Both the position numbers and the translations under genes were made by a program. Shown piece by piece: positions 34,070 through 42,873 of a stretch of DNA of 64,000 nt. Position 1 is the stretch's first letter, and the number at the start of each line of letters is the position of its first letter. The DNA is from Mesorhizobium sp. AR07. Lineage in GTDB: Bacteria; Pseudomonadota; Alphaproteobacteria; Rhizobiales; Rhizobiaceae. Below the pieces are notes generated by a model. That model worked only from the letters and a program-made list of their open reading frames with translations, was not told where the DNA came from and did no database searches. The stretch is taken from positions 281,016 through 345,015 of the forward strand of contig NZ_CP080529.1 in NCBI RefSeq assembly GCF_024746815.1. Reading direction: 5' to 3'.

Positions 34070-37000
34070 CTAGCCGGTCCCCGTTTGAACCGGCGTTGGA
34101 ATGACGAGGAAATCTTGCGCTTGCTTGAACGCGGTCCGGGCGCGGCTGCTCCACTGCGGCGCGTCGGCGGACTCGGTCATCGGCTGGAAGCTCGACAGGT
34201 CAGGGATCGTCTCGCCTTCCTGCACCGCGATACGGACGAGAATGGACTTCGCCACGACAATCTCAGTCGTCCGTTTCACGATCTGTGCCATGGCAAGCGC
34301 CTCGCTCGCCGCGAGACGCGCCGGCCCGAGCCGGCTGTGCGCAAGATGGCATTCGGCCGTCTGGTTGAGCACGTAGGACAACAGCGCCTTGTCGTCGAAG
34401 CTACGCAGGGCAGCAAGTGCGGGCCCCAGCTTGACCTCTCCGGCGTCGCCGCCTTTCAGCAGCCCGGATAGCGCTCGCAAGGCCGTCGCCACCGGCGCTG
34501 GGCCGTCCCCGCTCTGTGCCGCAACGCGATCGATCTCGCCACAGACCGCAAGTGTTTCCTGATGGGTGCTGCTCTCGATGGCGAGTTTGGCGACCCAAAC
34601 CAGGCATTCGATCTCACGCCAGCGATCCTCATAGAGATGCGCCAGCGCGACGGCGCGGCGCATCAATTCGCCGGCGGCGGCAACATCGCCGTCCCAGCGC
34701 GAGAGCAGGGCGCGACCCCATTCGACCTCGACCAGGCTTTGATCGAGGGCCGCGGCAAGCCGGCCGGCTTCGTCGACGAAATTACGCGCCAGCCTCACAT
34801 CGCCTTCGACTTCGAGCAGGCAGCGGCCGGTATTGGCCAATTGCTGGCAGCGCATCAGTTCGTCGGTACGCCGGCTGATCTCTTCGGCCCGCAATATTGC
34901 CTGCTGCGCCGCGAGCGTGTCGTTCGAGCGCTGTGTCCACCACGAGATCATGTGCCAGCCGAGCACCGCGTCGTCGCGCAGGCCCATGAATTCGGCCGTT
35001 TCGACGGCGCGCCTGATTTCGCCGAGTAGTTCAGGTTTTGGCCTGAGGCCGGGACTGGTGCCGGCGAATACCTTCACTTTGAGCAGCGCGATTTGGGCAT
35101 GGGCGCGATCGGCGCCGAGGCCGAGTTGCGCCAGATGCCCCAGGCCGCGGTCGGCGGCGTCGACGGCCGCCGCATTGGCAAAGAGCCGCAGGCAATGCTC
35201 CCCCGCCGCAATCGACGCTTCGACGGCCAGCATATGATCGCCGGCAGCGCCGGCATGATAGACCAGCTCGCCCGCCAGCGTCTGGTCACGCCGCGCAGCG
35301 CTCCCCAGCGCCCGCGCAATCTGGCGATGGATCAGCCGGCGGTGCGGCTGGGACAGACTGCGATACGTCGTTTGTCGGATCAAATCGTGAGAGAAATCGA
35401 AGCGTCCCTCAGTGCCGGGCTTGAGGAGACCGCGACGTTCCAGGCGATCGATCCGCTCGATCAGCTGAAGCTCGGGAAGGTCCATGGCGGCGCCGAGCAG
35501 TTCGGGCTTGAAATCCCTTGCCGTCGCCGAAGCAAAGACGATGAGATCGCGCTCTGGCGCATCCAGCCTCCCGATACGATCGGCGATCATCGCCTCCAGG
35601 TCGCGTCCGGCAGCCGGCCGGCCGGCGTTGGCGAGTTCGACTAGGAACAACGGATTGCCGCCACTTTCTCGAACTGCCGTTCGGACTTCATCCTCACTGG
35701 CTTTGGCAGAAAAAAATTGGGCCGCCTCTTCTTCGCTGAGCGGCGGGAGCTGGACGCGCTGCAGCGCGCCGTCATGCGCGAGGGCGCTCACCGTCCGCTT
35801 GCACCAGGGGTTGTCCTCGATCTCGTCGGCGCGCGCCGCACCGATGAAGAGCACGCGGCCCACCATGCGGGTCGCTCGCAGGACATAATGCAGCAATGAG
35901 GACGACCCCTCATCAATCCATTGCAGATCGTCGAAGATGAGGACAATGGGGCACCGGACGGCTTCGGCGCTGATGAGGTCCGCAACCGTGGCAAATAGGC
36001 GAGTCCGACCGCCCCCATCGTCCGCCGGCAGGTCGCCATCCTCGCCAAATGGCGAGAGAAGGCGTTGTGCGGCCGGATCGGTGACGTCCTCGATTATAGA
36101 GCCGAGCGCATCGATCCAGCTGCCATACGGGCGCACCGCCTCCGCCTCGAAGCAGCGCGCGGCAATGACCCGGGCGCCTTTTCGGGCCGCCTCCCCAGCC
36201 ACGAAGTCAAGCAGCCTCGACTTGCCGATGCCCGGCTCGCCGAGGAACAGCAACGCTCCCGGCGCCTTGCTTTGCAGCAGCGCGTCGATCGAGGCGGTAC
36301 CGATCTGCCGTTCGGCGAAGCGACCGATGAGCCCGGTGATCTTGGGCGGAGGCATGTTCGAGTCGCGTCCGTCCGGTCCGGTCCGCGCACTGGAGGACGG
36401 CGGCTGCCCGTGCTGCGGCGCAGGCGGCTTGAGCTCGCCGAGCAGTGGCGCGGCCAGCTCACGGCGCAACATGCCCCGCGCATATTGGTAGTGCGCATCG
36501 GCGTCCTTGCGACGCCCAAGCGTGGCCAGCAGCTTGACGAGCCGGCTATGCGAATTCTCGGAGAGCGGGTCGGCGGCGACCATGGCTCGAACATAGGGCA
36601 AAGCGCGTTCGGGGTTGTCGGCGAGTCGCTCGACCAGGATCGACAACACCTGGCGCCGCAGTGCGTCCCAGCGCTCGCGTTCGGCAAGGCACCAGTGATG
36701 AAACCGATAGCACGAGGGCAGATCGAGCCCGTCGAGAAATTCCCCCTGCAGCAGCGCTGCGGCCTTTTCCAGATCATCCAGTCCGGCCGCTTGCGGGTCG
36801 CCCCGCAGCAGTCGGCCGAGGATTTGCACATCGATCTGGGCGTCGCCAGACACAAACGTGACGTGTTCCCGGTCGGCCGTCAAATGGTCGAAACCGTCCT
36901 CGTTCAGCTGCGGACGCAATTTTGTGAGGCTCCAGCGCAGCGAGGCGCGCGGATCGTCAGGCCCGTCCCATAGCAGGTCGCAAAGCGCTTGGCGTGAATG

Positions 37001-37183
37001 CGGCGCAGCCGTGGCAACCAAGTAGCCGAGCAGCGCACGGGTGCGCTTCGACGCGGGCAGCGGGATCGCCGCTCCAGTCTGCTGTACCCGGATTTCGCCG
37101 AGCAGGCGGATCGAGAGATCGCGCTCGGCTTTTCGCGGTCGGGTCCGAGGTTTTCGCGTTTCCACGCTCACTCCAACCATCAT
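34070..37183 (-). CDS. BTAD/AAA ATPase transcriptional regulator
   Basis: A 1037-residue SARP-like regulator. An N-terminal winged-helix part (DLSIRLLGEIRVQQTG...) and BTAD domain (about residues 10-265) precede an AAA ATPase: Walker A GEPGIGKSRLLDF, Walker B PIVLIFDDLQWID. The long C-terminal half (about 650-1037) is TPR-like helices. The start at 37183 (tandem ATG) is chosen because the longer frame would overlap the divergent gene at 37241. It probably controls that divergent gene and the FAD oxidoreductase, as large BTAD regulators often act on neighbours (inference). Confidence 0.82.
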   Translation of the reverse strand: MMVGVSVETRKPRTRPRKAERDLSIRLLGEIRVQQTGAAIPLPASKRTRALLGYLVATAAPHSRQALCDLLWDGPDDPRASLRWSLTKLRPQLNEDGFDHLTADREHVTFVSGDAQIDVQILGRLLRGDPQAAGLDDLEKAAALLQGEFLDGLDLPSCYRFHHWCLAERERWDALRRQVLSILVERLADNPERALPYVRAMVAADPLSENSHSRLVKLLATLGRRKDADAHYQYARGMLRRELAAPLLGELKPPAPQHGQPPSSSARTGPDGRDSNMPPPKITGLIGRFAERQIGTASIDALLQSKAPGALLFLGEPGIGKSRLLDFVAGEAARKGARVIAARCFEAEAVRPYGSWIDALGSIIEDVTDPAAQRLLSPFGEDGDLPADDGGGRTRLFATVADLISAEAVRCPIVLIFDDLQWIDEGSSSLLHYVLRATRMVGRVLFIGAARADEIEDNPWCKRTVSALAHDGALQRVQLPPLSEEEAAQFFSAKASEDEVRTAVRESGGNPLFLVELANAGRPAAGRDLEAMIADRIGRLDAPERDLIVFASATARDFKPELLGAAMDLPELQLIERIDRLERRGLLKPGTEGRFDFSHDLIRQTTYRSLSQPHRRLIHRQIARALGSAARRDQTLAGELVYHAGAAGDHMLAVEASIAAGEHCLRLFANAAAVDAADRGLGHLAQLGLGADRAHAQIALLKVKVFAGTSPGLRPKPELLGEIRRAVETAEFMGLRDDAVLGWHMISWWTQRSNDTLAAQQAILRAEEISRRTDELMRCQQLANTGRCLLEVEGDVRLARNFVDEAGRLAAALDQSLVEVEWGRALLSRWDGDVAAAGELMRRAVALAHLYEDRWREIECLVWVAKLAIESSTHQETLAVCGEIDRVAAQSGDGPAPVATALRALSGLLKGGDAGEVKLGPALAALRSFDDKALLSYVLNQTAECHLAHSRLGPARLAASEALAMAQIVKRTTEIVVAKSILVRIAVQEGETIPDLSSFQPMTESADAPQWSSRARTAFKQAQDFLVIPTPVQTGTG

Positions 37184-37240
37184 TCCAACGAAACCACGCC
37201 AATCTAGGCCATATCGCCACAAACCAGAAGGACATTCAGC

Positions 37241-37546
37241 ATGCTGATCGCGCGCTGGCAGATCGACGCTCGTTTTGGACACAAGCAAAACGTCATCGAC
37301 GCTGTGCTGAAATGGACACAGGACATCGCGCTGCAGGTTGGCCTCCTCAGCGGGCGGATGCTGACCGGAGCTATCGGCGCCCTTGAGGCCACCGTCGAAC
37401 ACGACTGGGAAGTCGAGAGCCTCGTCGAACTCGAACGGGCCAGGGTCAAGCTCGGCGGCATCGAAGCCCACAAACAATGGAGCAAGGACCTCGAGCCCTA
37501 CGTGGTCTCCGGCACGTCCCGATGGACGATCAGGCGCGTGCTGTAG
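37241..37546 (+). CDS. Small protein divergent from the BTAD regulator
   Basis: A 101-residue soluble protein of unknown function beginning MLIARWQIDARFGHKQNVIDAV, with an alpha/beta pattern like a dimeric ferredoxin-like (ABM or NIPSNAP-like) fold: strand, helix, strand, WEVESLVELERARVKLGGI, helix, strand. It is followed by the FAD oxidoreductase relic 42 bp downstream on the same strand; the two were likely one operon. Confidence 0.6.
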   Translation: MLIARWQIDARFGHKQNVIDAVLKWTQDIALQVGLLSGRMLTGAIGALEATVEHDWEVESLVELERARVKLGGIEAHKQWSKDLEPYVVSGTSRWTIRRVL

Positions 37547-37587
37547 CCCGACTGTCGGTTCCAAAGCACCCACCAAGGAGGAATACC

Positions 37588-38708
37588 ATGCATAGCGAAA
37601 CGATCATGCAGTTCGGGCAGGCGCTCCGGGGCGCGCTCATCGGCCGCGAGCACCCGGACTACGATGCGGCGTGCGGAAACTTTACAACGGCATGATCGAC
37701 AAGCGGCCGCTACTCATCGCCCGATGCGCCGATGTGGCCGACGTCATTACTGCGGTTAATTTTGGCCGCGCCAACCAGCTGCCTATCGCCATCCGCGGCG
37801 GCGGCCACAATGGCCCGGGTCTCGGCAGCGTCGACGACGGTCTGATCATCGACATGTCGCAGATGCGCGGCGTGCGTGTCGACCCGAATGCTGGCGCGGT
37901 CAGGGTTGGTGCGGGGTGCGTGACCGGCGAAGTGGACCACGCCACGCACGCTTTCGGCCTCGCAGTACCCTTCGGCATCATCTCGACCACCGGGGTTGCC
38001 GGGTTGACGCTCTCGGGCGACCACGGCTATCTCAGCCGCCAGTACGGGCTCGCCGCCGACAACCTGCTCGAAGCCGACGTGGTGCTCGCCGACGGCAATT
38101 TCGTCACGGCGAGCGAAACCGACAACGCGGATCTGCTCTGGGCGCCGCGCAGCGGCGGCGGCAATTTCGGCGTGGTCACGAGTTTTCTCTTCAAGGCGCA
38201 TCCGGCCAAGATGGTCTATGGCGGGCCGATCATCTGGGAACTCGGCCAAGCGCGAGAAATCATGCGCTGGTACAGTGAGTTCGAGAAGACCGCGCCCGAC
38301 AATTTCTACGCCTTTCTCGGGCTGCAACTGGTGCCGCCCGGCGATCCGTTCCCGCGCGAGCACTGGAACAAGAAGATGTGCGTGCTGATGATCTGCCACA
38401 ATGGCCCGTCGGCGTACGCCGAGAAGGCCGTGAATGCCCTTCGCGGCGCGCTGCCTAAGCCGATCATCGACTGGGCCGGGCCGTTGCCCTACCCCACCGT
38501 CCAGACGATGTTCGACGCGCTCTATCCGACTGGCCTGCAATGGTACTGGAAGGGCGACTTCGCGAAAGACCTCCCCGATGCGGCGATCGAAGCCCATATT
38601 GCCGCCACCGAAAAAATCCCCTCGCCAATCTCGGCGATGCACCTCACGCAATGGCGTGAGATCGACCGCGAGGTTGCAAACTGGTCGATCGATCCGAAGG
38701 ATCTGTAG
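37588..38708 (+). pseudogene. FAD-binding (BBE-type) oxidoreductase, frameshifted and truncated
   Basis: A strong AAGGAGG site precedes the ATG at 37588 (MHSETIMQFGQALRG). After DYDAA (near 37668) the frame changes: the continuation, RKLYNGMIDKRPLLIARC, lies in another frame. The FAD-binding 4 domain (IAIRGGGHNGPGLGS, VGAGCVTGEVDHATHAFGL, GVAGLTLSGDHGYLSRQYGL) is well kept. The family is about 460 residues, but this one ends after ANWSIDPKDL, so the BBE C-terminal part is missing. Non-functional as the sequence stands. Confidence 0.7.
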
Positions 38709-38782
38709 CTGACTCGAAACTTGATCGTCCTCGACCTGGGCCGATACGCAGAACCCGGCGGCGACCATGCGGGCAAAGCAGG

Positions 38783-39283
38783 CTACAGGATGGGTAGAAG
38801 CTTCTCGTACCGTTTGATCAGCCGATCCCTCTTCAGGCGCGAGAGCCTCTGTATCCAGAAGAGTCCGTCGAGTTGATCGATCTCATGTTGGTGACAGACG
38901 GCCAGCAGGCCATCAGCCTCCTCGATCTGTTCGGTTCCATCCAAGTCCTGACAGCGGATTCGCACACGGGCATGTCGCTCGACGTCCTCCGTGACGCCCG
39001 GCATCGAGACACTACCCTCCGCATTGCGGATCATGTCGTCTGATGCCCAGATGATCACTGGATTGACATAGGTCCGAGCTTCCGCCGCTGGCGGCACCTG
39101 GATCACTACCAGGCGCTTCAAAATGCCGATATGCGGGGCGGTGATGCCGATGCCAGGCGCTGCGTGCATCGTCGCTGCGAGGTCAATGGCGAGGCGGCGC
39201 AAATCCTCGTCGAAGACCGATACGGGTTCGGCCACCGCGCGAAGGCGACGGTCGGGAAATCTCACGATCGGCCGAACCGTCAC
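38783..39283 (-). CDS. Peptide deformylase-like protein, catalytic residues lost
   Basis: A 166-residue protein of the Def family with full length and fold, but all three motifs are altered. Motif I G-x-G-x-A-A-x-Q is GIGITAPH (Gln to His). Motif II E-G-C-L-S is EGSVS, where the metal-binding Cys is Ser. Motif III H-E-x-D-H is HEIDQ, where the second metal-binding His is Gln. The metal site of a deformylase needs that Cys and both His, so N-formyl hydrolysis is unlikely. The reading frame is otherwise clean, so it may have another function. Compare with a second, normal def elsewhere in the genome. Confidence 0.8.
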   Translation of the reverse strand: MTVRPIVRFPDRRLRAVAEPVSVFDEDLRRLAIDLAATMHAAPGIGITAPHIGILKRLVVIQVPPAAEARTYVNPVIIWASDDMIRNAEGSVSMPGVTEDVERHARVRIRCQDLDGTEQIEEADGLLAVCHQHEIDQLDGLFWIQRLSRLKRDRLIKRYEKLLPIL

Positions 39284-39354
39284 ACGTCACTCCATATCCT
39301 TGCGGTCACTGCCGTTTCTGACGAACCATCGATATTCAGCGACCGTCCTGGACG

Positions 39355-39837
39355 TCAGGTTGTCTTAACGCCGATCTTGCGGCGCTTCGCTGGTGCCGGC
39401 GGTGGCGATGTCTCGGGTTCAGGTGCGGCGGCCTTTCTTCCCAGACCTATTGCCCGAGCCATTTGCGACCGTGCAGCGGAGTAGGTCGCGGCAACCATGG
39501 GATAATCGGCGGGCAGGCCCCACTTCGCGCGGTACGCATCTGGCGACAGGTTGTAGTGGGTGCCGATATGTCGCTTGAGCGATTTGAACTTCTTTCCGTC
39601 TTCTAGGCAGATGATGAAGTCGGGTGTCACCGATTTCTTGATCGGTACCGCTGGTGCGGACTTCTCTTCCGGTTGGGCTTGAGGTGCAGCCTGCAGCTTG
39701 CTGACCGCAGCATAGGTATCGGCGATTACGCGAGAGAGCTCCGACACTGGAAGCGGGTTGTTGCTCACATATGCGGAAACGATGTCCGCAGTCATCGCCA
39801 GCAAATCCGCGCCGGACTCTGTAAGATCTTCAGGCAT
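39355..39837 (-). CDS. MucR/Ros family zinc-finger regulator
   Basis: A 160-residue MucR/Ros protein. The start at 39837 (MPEDLTESGADLLAMTADIVSAYVSNN) matches the family and has a GAGGGA site; longer in-frame starts lie upstream. The N-terminal half is the oligomerisation helix region. The C-terminal zinc finger, CLEDGKKFKSLKRHIGTHYN, has Asp in place of the second Cys of Ros; MucR of rhizobia shows the same. The basic AKWGLPADYP follows. These H-NS-like regulators control exopolysaccharide, motility and horizontally gained genes, which fits this mobile-rich region. Confidence 0.88.
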   Translation of the reverse strand: MPEDLTESGADLLAMTADIVSAYVSNNPLPVSELSRVIADTYAAVSKLQAAPQAQPEEKSAPAVPIKKSVTPDFIICLEDGKKFKSLKRHIGTHYNLSPDAYRAKWGLPADYPMVAATYSAARSQMARAIGLGRKAAAPEPETSPPPAPAKRRKIGVKTT

Positions 39838-40199
39838 TTGGGCCATTCCCTCAACTGTTCTCATTGTCTGTAGCCCGCCTGTGACCTCGCTACAGGAAAG
39901 CATACCGTTTGCACAAGACCGGAAATAGCCGCCGAGGAGCCCAGGAGGCATCGACGCTGTTCACGTCGGCGCGCATGCAAGGCTCCCGCTGTCGGCATTG
40001 AACGCTAGATCGTGTCGGAAATCGATCGCATGTCAGGGTCCTTCGTAGTCGGCGTAAATGCGCACGGACCTATCAGCAACGCACAGCAGCATGTTGTTGC
40101 TGCACTGCACAATGACAAGGCGTAATCGCGCCCTTGAGCGTTAGATCGTGGCCTTGGCGTACAGCATTTGATGCCCACACCATCGTGGTTCCCACCGCA

Positions 40200-40393
40200 G
40201 CCGCTGGCGAAGTTTGGAAGGTTCTGGGATGGGAACCGATCGCCAACTTGTGTTTGGTCGCGACAAAAGCGTTCAAAGAAAATCCTGCTGTCGTGGGTAA
40301 AGAACCCGCGGCATCCCCCCGGCGCAGAACCTCCGGCCATTTTTCCGGAATGAACGCGGCTTCGTAAAGGTCTTCGCCGATGGCTGCGATCAT
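40200..40393 (-). pseudogene. N-terminal fragment of a LuxR-type regulator (tentative)
   Basis: The reverse frame starting at 40393 reads MIAAIGEDLYEAAFIPEKWPEVLRR, similar to the opening of rhizobial LuxR-family regulators (I-x-x-I-Y-D-A-A-x-x-P-x-x-W-P-x-x-L). The middle is disturbed and no HTH domain follows, so it is at most a remnant. Confidence 0.35.
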
Positions 40394-40405
40394 GGGGTTA
40401 GAACC

Positions 40406-40768
40406 TTACAGGCGATATTGCAGCGCGTCTGATTTTTCGACAACCGGTATGGATTGCATTTTGTCCGAAGATATATCCGCCCGCGTAGGTGAATTTCCCG
40501 TCGACCCGACAGGGCATGTCCCCGCACGCCGGGTCAGATGGCTGTTACCACCCGAACAGCAAGGCAGCTCCGCTCTGATCATTGTCGTTTTGCGAAGCGT
40601 CCGTTTTGGTTTGGCATCCAACTGTTGCTCTGTCGCCTCGCGTTGAAGTCGGAGTGCTTTGAGCGCGGCTGTTTTGGCTGCCCGAGCTTGCGCTTCCGTA
40701 ACGATTACCCGCTTCGCTTCCGTGTCGGTGCGATTGAATTTCTCATCCCGGATGCGCTGCTTTTCCAT
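40406..40768 (-). CDS. Small Lys/Arg/Ala-rich hypothetical protein
   Basis: The first ~55 residues (MEKQRIRDEKFNRTDTEAKRVIVTEAQARAAKTAALKALRLQREA) form a helical, charged segment resembling small conserved rhizobial proteins with R-D-E-x...A-K-T-x-x-L-R-A-L-R-L. The rest of the frame, to 121 residues, looks unrelated and may be read-through after loss of the natural stop. Function unknown. Confidence 0.4.
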   Translation of the reverse strand: MEKQRIRDEKFNRTDTEAKRVIVTEAQARAAKTAALKALRLQREATEQQLDAKPKRTLRKTTMIRAELPCCSGGNSHLTRRAGTCPVGSTGNSPTRADISSDKMQSIPVVEKSDALQYRL

Positions 40769-41052
40769 CGACCTCAAACGGCTCAGCGGTCTGTATGGTT
40801 CCCCAATGCAGAAAAGCCCGCCGTCCGGCGCGGGGACGACGAACTTTCCACTGACCAGAAGTTTGGAGGGATCCAGTCACCCGCTACAATTCAGGCAAGC
40901 GCATTTCGTTCCGCGTCGGGAGAAAAATGAGGCCCGCGCCCTGCGCTGACTGGGTAAACCCGGGAGGGCTGACGCGCGTGGATTGGGTCGATCACGTCTG
41001 GTGGTCGTTGGGCGCCCCTTGACGACCGTGGCGGCCGAACCAATCTCATAGT

Positions 41053-41355
41053 ATGGCACGAGAGATAGACATCGGCGACGACGTGAGGCTCACCGTCACT
41101 GTCATCAAGCAGCTGGACAGTGGCCGGCTCCGCGTCAGTATTCCATCCTACGATTTCCCCTGTTCGATCGAAGCGCCGCGCGGAGCCAAGGTCGGCGACA
41201 AGCTTCATCTTACCGGAGAGGTCACGCACGTCGACGACGAGGCTGGCCGCGTCACCGTACGGCTTGGCGGGCTCGTCACAGTCGATGTTGCGGCGATCGA
41301 TAGTTGGACGAAAGCATGGACGCGCACGAAACCGCTACTCGACGTCTGGGACTGA
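41053..41355 (+). CDS. Hypothetical beta-rich small protein
   Basis: A 100-residue soluble protein, MAREIDIGDDVRLTVTVIKQLDSGRLRVSI..., with repeated short strands (VGDKLHLTGEVTHVDDEAGRVTVRLGGLVTVDV). The pattern suggests an OB- or SH3-like beta barrel. There is no signal peptide and no clear ribosome binding site. Function unknown. Confidence 0.5.
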   Translation: MAREIDIGDDVRLTVTVIKQLDSGRLRVSIPSYDFPCSIEAPRGAKVGDKLHLTGEVTHVDDEAGRVTVRLGGLVTVDVAAIDSWTKAWTRTKPLLDVWD

Positions 41356-41635
41356 TGAGCGTCATCAATTGAGAGGAAGCACCGAGCAGAACTTCTCCAG
41401 GCTTCCTCGGCCCGGCAATCTAGGTCGGACGTGGATCAAAAAGGACAGGTAGACCTCGTGAGGCCGACATTTCGACCACCAGCTCCTCCAGGTCACCGTC
41501 GCCGAGCTTCGTTTCGATCTCAGATCGAACAGTCTTTAGCAGAGAGCCGATCCTGTGAAGCGCAGAGCGCGAAGCAGGATGGCGGGCCACGAACGATGAA
41601 GGTGTTGGCGAAGTCGGCCGGCGTAAATGAGACCA

Positions 41636-42430
41636 TCAGTTGGCAGCGGTGTGCAGATAGGACCAATCGCTGGCAGCGTAGCGGCCACCCCTTCGTGCAA
41701 CGGCGAACACGCGCCATGCGAAGGCTCCCTTAAGACTTGAGAGAGCCACGTTCAGGCTCGAAATATCGACAAAGCCGGAATAGATTTCCCTTGAACCAGA
41801 TGGCACAAGTGCGCGCAACTCCACGAAGAAGCGCACCCCCTCTGGTTCCTGGGGTGCCGTCCACACGAGCTCGACACTATTTGTGCCGGAGCCAATCAGC
41901 TCGCCCTCTGCAGGCGCGATGAGTATTGGAGCGGAGAGCGTCGCGGCCTTTGCGCCACCAGAGCGAATGGCAGTCAGGCGCGCGCGCGCAGCCGGGAGAT
42001 CGGATGCTTTGAACCACGCACGGGCGAGATCGACGTTTTGCGGAACGCCCTGCCCTGCCTCGTAAAGCTGGCCGAGATTATATGCCGCTCTTCGAATGCC
42101 ATGAGAGGCCGCACGCGCGTACCATGTGGCGGCTTGCGCCACATCCGGGGACACGCCGCGGCCGCTGTCAAGCATGATGGCAACATTGAATTGTGCTTCG
42201 GGCAAACCGGCTTCTGCAGCACGGCGGTACATGTCGAAGGCGAGCCGAGCATCTGTCGACCCGCCCATCAAGTCTTGTCGCAGCGCCTCGCGAAACAAAG
42301 CACTCGGATCCTCGGCGCTAGCCGACGTTGCCGACTGTGCAAACGCGAGCAGTAGACTGGCCGCGGTCGCGAAGCGGCGCACGGCGTTAGCGCCAGGTGA
42401 TCTCGACACGACGGTTTTCAGCTTCAGCAA
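41636..42430 (-). CDS. Exported Sel1-repeat protein
   Basis: A 264-residue protein with a signal peptide (RRFATAASLLLAFAQSATSASA) and Sel1-like repeats at about residues 60-140 (AFDMYRRAAEAGLPEAQFNVAIMLDSGRGVSPD, ATWYARAASHGIRRAAYNLGQLYEAGQGVPQN). The C-terminal half (about 165-264) is a beta-sandwich-like domain (ELVWTAPQEPEGVRFFVELRAL). It overlaps the OmpA gene end by 44 bp in a different frame and is the last gene of a three-gene operon. Likely a periplasmic scaffold. Confidence 0.75.
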   Translation of the reverse strand: MLKLKTVVSRSPGANAVRRFATAASLLLAFAQSATSASAEDPSALFREALRQDLMGGSTDARLAFDMYRRAAEAGLPEAQFNVAIMLDSGRGVSPDVAQAATWYARAASHGIRRAAYNLGQLYEAGQGVPQNVDLARAWFKASDLPAARARLTAIRSGGAKAATLSAPILIAPAEGELIGSGTNSVELVWTAPQEPEGVRFFVELRALVPSGSREIYSGFVDISSLNVALSSLKGAFAWRVFAVARRGGRYAASDWSYLHTAAN

Positions 42431-42842
42431 TACCCTCTTCGGTCGGAACTGCGAGTTCTGTTTCGCCTTTCGCCAGGACCTGGAACCGGTCGACCGGAAG
42501 TCCGCGATCGAGCAAAGCTTTCAGCACAGCTGTCGCCCTGCGCTGAGAAAGCGAGAGGTTCCGCGCTGGTGCTCCGACACGATCGGCACAGCCCGTAACG
42601 ATCATGACTTGCGGCTTGCCCTCGTTGAAGGCGCGAGACGCTTGATCGAGGACTGCTCTGTCCTTGGGAAGAATTGTGCTGCTGCCGATGCCGAAATGGA
42701 TGACCAATGGGGCCGGTCCACCACTTTGTGGTTTCGAGCCTTCCGGCGTCGTGGTCGAAGGCGGATTTGTTTGGGCGAAAGCAGATGTGCTTCCCAGCAG
42801 GACAATAAAGGCGAGATGGCGAACAAAGCAACTGAGGTTCAT
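42387..42842 (-). CDS. Small exported OmpA-like peptidoglycan-binding protein
   Basis: A 151-residue protein: a signal peptide (HLAFIVLLGSTSAFA), a short Pro/Ser/Thr linker and an OmpA C-terminal domain. Seen: IHFGIGSSTILPKDRAVLDQASRAF, MIVTGCADRVGAPARNLSLSQRRATAVLKALLDRG (the G-x-x-D-x-x-G...N-x-x-L-S-x-x-R-A core with Asp and Arg for meso-diaminopimelate binding) and AENRRVEITW. An AGGAG ribosome binding site lies before the ATG. It anchors to peptidoglycan; it is the middle gene of the operon. Confidence 0.85.
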   Translation of the reverse strand: MNLSCFVRHLAFIVLLGSTSAFAQTNPPSTTTPEGSKPQSGGPAPLVIHFGIGSSTILPKDRAVLDQASRAFNEGKPQVMIVTGCADRVGAPARNLSLSQRRATAVLKALLDRGLPVDRFQVLAKGETELAVPTEEGIAEAENRRVEITWR

Positions 42843-42873
42843 GTCAGACTCCTGTTTTGCGCTACCTTACTGG

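Noticed and set aside
37710..38768. 352-residue reverse frame
   Set aside because: Antisense of the FAD oxidoreductase relic; no motif.
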